A stretch of DNA of 53,801 bases, from the NCBI GenBank assembly GCA_044508215.1, contig JBIQID010000007.1:1-53801 (forward strand), written 5' to 3'. Positions within the stretch are counted from its first letter, which is position 1; every line of letters begins with the position of its first letter. The notes beneath the pieces are model-generated. The model made no database searches and was not told the DNA's origin. It saw only the letters and a list, made by a program, of their open reading frames with translations. The position numbers and the translations under genes were made by a program. This DNA comes from JAEZFI01 sp044508215. Its GTDB lineage: Bacteria > Actinomycetota > Acidimicrobiia > Acidimicrobiales > Microtrichaceae. Positions 48,442-53,801 of this stretch are shown here, in pieces.

Positions 48442-48875
48442 GTCACCCCCGCCAGCTGGACCACCACGGTCGCGGGCGCATTGCGCACGGGGCTGTAGAC
48501 GCTCACCAGGAGGTCGCCGTCACGGAACTGGTAGAGGGCCGGCGGTCCACCTGCGGGTGGGTCGAGTGTGACCGTCCCGGCGACCTCGACCCACTCGATC
48601 GGCGGTTCTCCCGGCGGGGTGAACGTCCCCGTCGCCGTGCACTCGCGGACGGTGCCGGGGGCGGGGGAGGTCGTCGTGGTCGACGCGTCGGTGCCGATGC
48701 CGGCGGTGGTGGTGCTGGCGGCCGGCTCGTCGCCGCCACCGGAGCAGGCGGCCACGACGAGGAGTGCCACGCCGGCCGTGAACGTCCCCAGCCGGCGGGC
48801 TCGGCCGCCACGGTGGGCCCCCGCCGACGTACGCCGGGAGGGTGGGACAGGTCGCGGTCGGGAGCTCGGGGCCAT
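48306..48875 (-). CDS. Secreted lipoprotein of unknown function
   Basis: 189 residues. Arg-rich N-terminus, hydrophobic LGTFTAGVALLVVAACSGGG with a lipobox (Cys about 44), then a Thr/Ala-rich linker (ASTTTTSPAP) and a beta-rich domain (TFTPPGEPPIEWVEVAGTVT, ALYQFRDGDLLVSVYSPVRN). Two Cys (RECTATG and the C-terminal FACGG) may close the domain by a disulphide. No family recognised. ATG at 48875 with TAGATT 8 nt upstream. The 3' end overlaps rmuC by 136 bp. Confidence 0.8.
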   Translation of the reverse strand: MAPSSRPRPVPPSRRTSAGAHRGGRARRLGTFTAGVALLVVAACSGGGDEPAASTTTAGIGTDASTTTTSPAPGTVRECTATGTFTPPGEPPIEWVEVAGTVTLDPPAGGPPALYQFRDGDLLVSVYSPVRNAPATVVVQLAGVTYQSPLESDVGTEVDDVGSGGSTVTDLLAPDGSTAPIDLTFACGG

Positions 48876-48883
48876 CGGAGGGG

Positions 48884-48889
48884 AATCTA
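48884..48889 (-). promoter_or_regulatory. -10 hexamer of the lipoprotein gene at 48306-48875
   Basis: TAGATT on the minus strand, 8 nt before the ATG at 48875. It is divergent from the hexamer at 48925. Confidence 0.45.
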
Positions 48890-48924
48890 CGGCCGTGCGA
48901 GACACGCCGAGCCGATGCGTCCGG

Positions 48925-48930
48925 TACCGT
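48925..48930 (+). promoter_or_regulatory. -10 hexamer of the small membrane protein gene
   Basis: TACCGT, 8 nt before the GTG at 48939. Confidence 0.45.
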
Positions 48931-48938
48931 CCGAAGGA

Positions 48939-49310
48939 GTGACGGCAGAGCCGATGGTCGAGGCGCCGCCGGCAGAGCCGCCGGCACCGAGGGTTGCATC
49001 GCTGGTCGCGCGTTCGATCGTCGGCGCGGTGGCGCTCCTGCTCGCGGCGTTCGGCGACCCGCTGCCGAGCGGGCTCCGGTGGGGCATCGCCGGGTCGGCG
49101 ATCACGGTGCTGGCGATCGGGACCCGCCCCCAGGCCCGCGCCATCGAGGCAGCCCTCGCGTTCTCCGGCGGCTGGTCCCTGTTCCTCGTGTGGCTGGGCT
49201 CGGGAGACCGCGTGAGCGGCACCGCCTCCGTGCAGTTCCTGGTGTTCGGGGTGCTCACCATGCTGGGCGTGGTGGCGATGACCTGGCGGTCGAGCGAGCC
49301 GCCGGCCTGA
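48939..49310 (+). CDS. Small multi-pass membrane protein
   Basis: 123 residues, function not recognised. An Ala/Pro/Glu-rich cytoplasmic start (about 1-20) is followed by four hydrophobic segments: SIVGAVALLLAAFGDPL, WGIAGSAITVLAIGT, ALAFSGGWSLFLVWLGS and VQFLVFGVLTMLGVVAMTW. GTG at 48939 gives the shortest frame compatible with the -10 at 48925. An assembly gap begins 23 bp after the stop. Confidence 0.7.
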   Translation: MTAEPMVEAPPAEPPAPRVASLVARSIVGAVALLLAAFGDPLPSGLRWGIAGSAITVLAIGTRPQARAIEAALAFSGGWSLFLVWLGSGDRVSGTASVQFLVFGVLTMLGVVAMTWRSSEPPA

Positions 49311-49333
49311 GCCGTCCTCACCCAGGCGGACCC

Positions 49334-49433
49334 NNNNNNNNNNNNNNNNNNNNNNNNNNNNNNNNNNNNNNNNNNNNNNNNNNNNNNNNNNNNNNNNNNN
49401 NNNNNNNNNNNNNNNNNNNNNNNNNNNNNNNNN
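49334..49433. other. Assembly gap (100 N) before the catalase gene
   Basis: Exactly 100 N. The sequence just left of it ends GCGGACCC and the sequence just right of it begins GCGGACCC, so the contig ends may simply overlap by 8 bp. Confidence 0.9.
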
Positions 49434-49467
49434 GCGGACCCGCCTCTCGCCAGCCCGGCTCGGTCCG

Positions 49468-51801
<2,334 letters not shown>

Positions 51802-51807
51802 GGGGCG

Positions 51808-51849
51808 CCGGTACCCAGCGAGGACCGGCGCCACACCGCTGGGAACCGG
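51808..51849. promoter_or_regulatory. Long interrupted palindrome upstream of katE
   Basis: CCGGTACCCAGCG (51808-51820) and CGCTGGGAACCGG (51837-51849) match at 12 of 13 positions across a 16-nt spacer. The near arm is only 7 bp from the katE start codon. This could be an operator for a peroxide or stress regulator, or a hairpin in the katE leader. Confidence 0.5.
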
Positions 51850-51892
51850 ATCGTCGAACGGGCTGTCACACGGCCCCGCGATGATCGTGCAC

Positions 51893-52210
51893 ATGGATGC
51901 CAGGGCGGTCAGGTTCGCGGAGGTGGGACGGGTGCTGTCGGCGGCGGCACGTGCGGGTGGTCTGGAGGCGCCCACGTTCCGCAGCCCGCCGCGCATCCTC
52001 CACGTCGACCGCACCCTGCGCCGTCGCGCCGGGGCGTCGCCCACGGTGGCGGTGCGCCTCGGGGGTCGACCCTTCGCCGCGGTGGTCGCCGACATGGTCG
52101 AAGGGGTCCTCGCGGCCAACGAACTGGCCGACGTCGATGCCGCTCGGTGGCGGCGCGAGCTCTGGGCTGCGGTGGACCAGGGCAGCGGACGGGCGGCCGA
52201 GGCAGCATGA
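51893..52210 (+). CDS. Small basic protein of unknown function
   Basis: 105 residues from ATG at 51893 (MDARAVRFAEVGRVLSAAAR); in-frame ATG at 51881 and GTG at 51887 are alternatives. The segment RILHVDRTLRRRAGASPTVA followed by VRLGGRPFAAVVADMVEGVL reads like a compact alpha/beta domain with conserved-looking basic residues, but no family is recognised. Codon use and third-position GC look coding. Divergent from katE, with the long palindrome between them; tRNA-Leu follows 41 bp later. Confidence 0.6.
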   Translation: MDARAVRFAEVGRVLSAAARAGGLEAPTFRSPPRILHVDRTLRRRAGASPTVAVRLGGRPFAAVVADMVEGVLAANELADVDAARWRRELWAAVDQGSGRAAEAA

Positions 52211-52236
52211 CCCCGCCGGTCGGGCGTCCCACGCTC

Positions 52237-52242
52237 TACGGT
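52237..52242 (+). promoter_or_regulatory. -10 hexamer of tRNA-Leu
   Basis: TACGGT, 9 nt before the tRNA 5' end. Confidence 0.55.
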
Positions 52243-52251
52243 TCGCCGCAG

Positions 52252-52335
52252 GCCCGGGTGGCGGAACGGCAGACGCAGAGGGCTTAAACCCCTCGGCTCC
52301 TCAGGAGCGTGTGGGTTCGAAACCCACCCCGGGCA
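52252..52335 (+). tRNA. tRNA-Leu (anticodon UAA)
   Basis: Acceptor GCCCGGG pairs with CCCGGGC, discriminator A. Anticodon arm GAGGG-CTTAAAC-CCCTC with TAA. Long class II variable arm GGCTCC-TCA-GGAGC, as expected for Leu. T-arm GTGGG-TTCGAAA-CCCAC. CCA is not encoded, unlike the tRNA-Gln of this window. Confidence 0.97.
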
Positions 52336-52424
52336 CGGTCCAGATCTTCCCGCGACCGTGGGGGCGGGAGGTTGCCGGGGGCACCTCGCCGGGTAGTCGC
52401 TTCGACCCGGACGAGGAGCAGCGC

Positions 52425-53606
52425 ATGAAGGCAGTGACCTGGCACGGCAAGCGAGATGTGCGCGTCGAGCAGGTGCCGGACCCCCGCATCGAGGAGCCCA
52501 CCGATGCGATCATCCGGATCACCTCGACCGCGATCTGCGGCTCGGACCTCCACCTGTACGAGGTCCTCGGGCCGTTCATGGGCGTCGGCGACGTCCTGGG
52601 CCACGAACCGATGGGCATCGTCGAGGAGGTCGGCGCCGACGTCGGGAACCTCCAAGCGGGCGACCGGGTGGTCGTGCCGTTCAACATCGCGTGCGGCCAC
52701 TGCTGGACCTGCGGGCAGGGCCTCCAGTCGCAGTGCGAGACCACGCAGGTCCACGAGTACGGCACCGGGGCGGCGCTGTTCGGTTACAGCCGCCTGTACG
52801 GCCAGGTGCCCGGCGGGCAGGCCGAATACCTCCGGGTCCCGCAGGCGCACTACGGGCCGGTGAAGGTCCCGCACGAGGGCCCGGACGAGCGCTACCTGTT
52901 CCTCTCCGACGTGCTCCCGACGGCGTGGCAGGCGGTCGAGTACGCCGACATCCCCGACGGCGGGGCGGTCGCCGTCCTCGGGCTGGGCCCCATCGGCCAG
53001 ATGGCGGCGAGGATCGCCCGGCACCGCGGCCACCGCACGTTCGGGGTCGACCTCGTCTCGGAGCGCCTCGAGATGGCTGCCCGCCACGGCATCGAGACGA
53101 TCGACCTCCGGAGCACCGACGACCTGGGTGGACGCCTCCGCGAGGAGACCGACGGGCGCGGTCCCGACTCCGTGATCGACGCGGTCGGCATGGAGGCGCA
53201 CGGCTCGGCCGGCATCAAGATGGTCCAGACGCTCGTGGGGCTGCTCCCCGACGCGCTCGCCGCGCCGGCGATGAAGAAGGGCGGCCTCGACCGCCTTGCG
53301 GCCCTCCACGAGGCGATCGACGTGGTTCGACGTGGCGGCACGATCTCGCTGAGCGGGGTCTACGGCGGCGCCGCCGATCCGATCCCGATGCTGCAGCTCT
53401 TCGACAAGCAGGTGTCGCTGAGGATGGGGCAGGCGAACGTCCGGCGCTGGACCGACGACGTGCTTGCCCTGGCGGCAGCGGACGGCGACCCGCTCGGGGT
53501 CGGTGACCTCGTCACCCACTGGCTCCCGTTGGACGAGGCGCCGCGGGGCTACGAGATCTTCCAGAAGAAGCAGGACGGCGCGATCAAGGTGGTGCTGCAG
53601 CCGTGA
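52425..53606 (+). CDS. Zinc-dependent alcohol dehydrogenase (FdhA-like)
   Basis: 393 residues, long-chain MDR fold. Catalytic zinc ligands Cys 38 (ICGSDLHLYE) and His 60/Glu 61 (LGHEPMGIVEEVG); structural zinc Cys 90, 93, 96 and 104 (CGHCWTCGQGLQSQC); NAD site AVLGLGPIGQMAARIARHRG. The C-terminal half, with DGRGPDSVIDAVGMEAHG and a long insertion, matches the glutathione-independent formaldehyde dehydrogenase-like subgroup. Substrate not certain. GAGGAGC precedes the ATG at 52425. Overlaps the next start as GTGA. Confidence 0.92.
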   Translation: MKAVTWHGKRDVRVEQVPDPRIEEPTDAIIRITSTAICGSDLHLYEVLGPFMGVGDVLGHEPMGIVEEVGADVGNLQAGDRVVVPFNIACGHCWTCGQGLQSQCETTQVHEYGTGAALFGYSRLYGQVPGGQAEYLRVPQAHYGPVKVPHEGPDERYLFLSDVLPTAWQAVEYADIPDGGAVAVLGLGPIGQMAARIARHRGHRTFGVDLVSERLEMAARHGIETIDLRSTDDLGGRLREETDGRGPDSVIDAVGMEAHGSAGIKMVQTLVGLLPDALAAPAMKKGGLDRLAALHEAIDVVRRGGTISLSGVYGGAADPIPMLQLFDKQVSLRMGQANVRRWTDDVLALAAADGDPLGVGDLVTHWLPLDEAPRGYEIFQKKQDGAIKVVLQP

Positions 53607-53801
53607 GTGCACGACGCCCGGCCACAGCCGCGGCGGCCGGCCGCCACCGGGTGGAGGCCTGGAGCCGCGCGAGACGGGAGCTGGGCTGGGCGCCCACCGT
53701 GGACGCACCCACCGCGATCCGAGAGGTCCTCGAAGGCTGGAAGCGAGGTGGCGCCGCTGGCACGCCGCCCCTCAGCGGCGGGCCGCTGCTCGACCGGCGC
53801 T
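53603..53801 (+). CDS. Hypothetical protein (partial, runs off right edge)
   Basis: 66 codons from GTG at 53603, coupled to the alcohol dehydrogenase stop by GTGA. The visible part is basic and Ala-rich; ARRELGWAPTVDAPTAIREV loosely resembles the tail of sugar-nucleotide epimerases, but it is at the N-terminus here, so no function is assigned. Confidence 0.45.
   Translation, partial: MSARRPATAAAAGRHRVEAWSRARRELGWAPTVDAPTAIREVLEGWKRGGAAGTPPLSGGPLLDRR

Noticed and set aside
52252..52335. tRNA-Leu as an integration site for a mobile element
   Set aside because: No integrase, no direct repeat of the tRNA 3' end and no change in composition nearby.

Overview
The window is 53.8 kb of very GC-rich, densely coding DNA from an actinobacterium. 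The gene content and the order glmU-prs-rplY-pth-mfd-mazG-eno-ftsB-DUF501-ppx, preceded by rsmI, tatD, rsmA and ispE, is the arrangement known from Mycobacterium and relatives. Two very small ribosomal proteins known from Actinobacteria (bS22 and a bL37-like protein) are also present. A deep-branching lineage such as Acidimicrobiia is plausible, but that is inference. Four runs of exactly 100 N (42831-42930, 44072-44171, 46926-47025, 49334-49433) show a draft assembly; each is a placeholder of unknown true length.

Layout. 1-7.3 kb (mostly minus strand): an acyl-CoA dehydrogenase running off the left edge behind a palindromic promoter, two paralogous 299-residue lipoproteins flanking a VOC-fold protein, a VUT-family transporter, a DUF393 thiol protein, a 29-residue bL37-like protein, a PHP phosphoesterase and a methyltransferase. 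7.4-20.8 kb (plus): ychF, DUF192, rsmI and a PfkB-type sugar/nucleoside kinase, then an exopolysaccharide set (O-antigen-ligase-like polymerase, two Wzz/BY-kinase-like proteins with degenerate P-loops, polyprenyl-phosphate sugar transferase, GT2). This set is split by a tatD-(Thr-rich protein)-rsmA-ispE block. 20.8-36.5 kb (plus): tRNA-Gln, a GlmU lacking its acetyltransferase half, prs, a Thr-rich membrane protein, rplY, pth, mfd, a SurA-like lipoprotein, mazG, eno and ftsB. An aldehyde dehydrogenase plus convergent SDR is inserted next, followed by DUF501 and ppx. 36.5-42 kb: an aminotransferase, a GNAT enzyme, enoyl-CoA hydratase, an epimerase/acyltransferase pair and a Cas4/AddB-like Fe-S nuclease. 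42-49.4 kb (with gaps): alanine dehydrogenase, an EVE-like protein, a three-gene pilin-like operon preceded by a structured RNA leader, rmuC, a lipoprotein and a small membrane protein. 49.4-53.8 kb: a large KatE-type catalase, a small conserved-looking ORF, tRNA-Leu, a zinc alcohol dehydrogenase and a partial ORF.

Many genes overlap by ATGA, GTGA or TTGA and so form tight operons. At first genes of operons a TANNNT hexamer repeatedly lies 6-10 nt before the start codon with no Shine-Dalgarno between, which suggests many leaderless mRNAs. The two tRNA genes carry the same hexamer at 9-10 nt and support this reading. No CRISPR array, insertion sequence, phage gene or rRNA gene was seen. The points most worth following up are the structured leader and pilin-like operon at 43.7-46.9 kb, the paired degenerate BY-kinases, the half-length GlmU, and several palindromic operators before catabolic or oxidative-stress genes.
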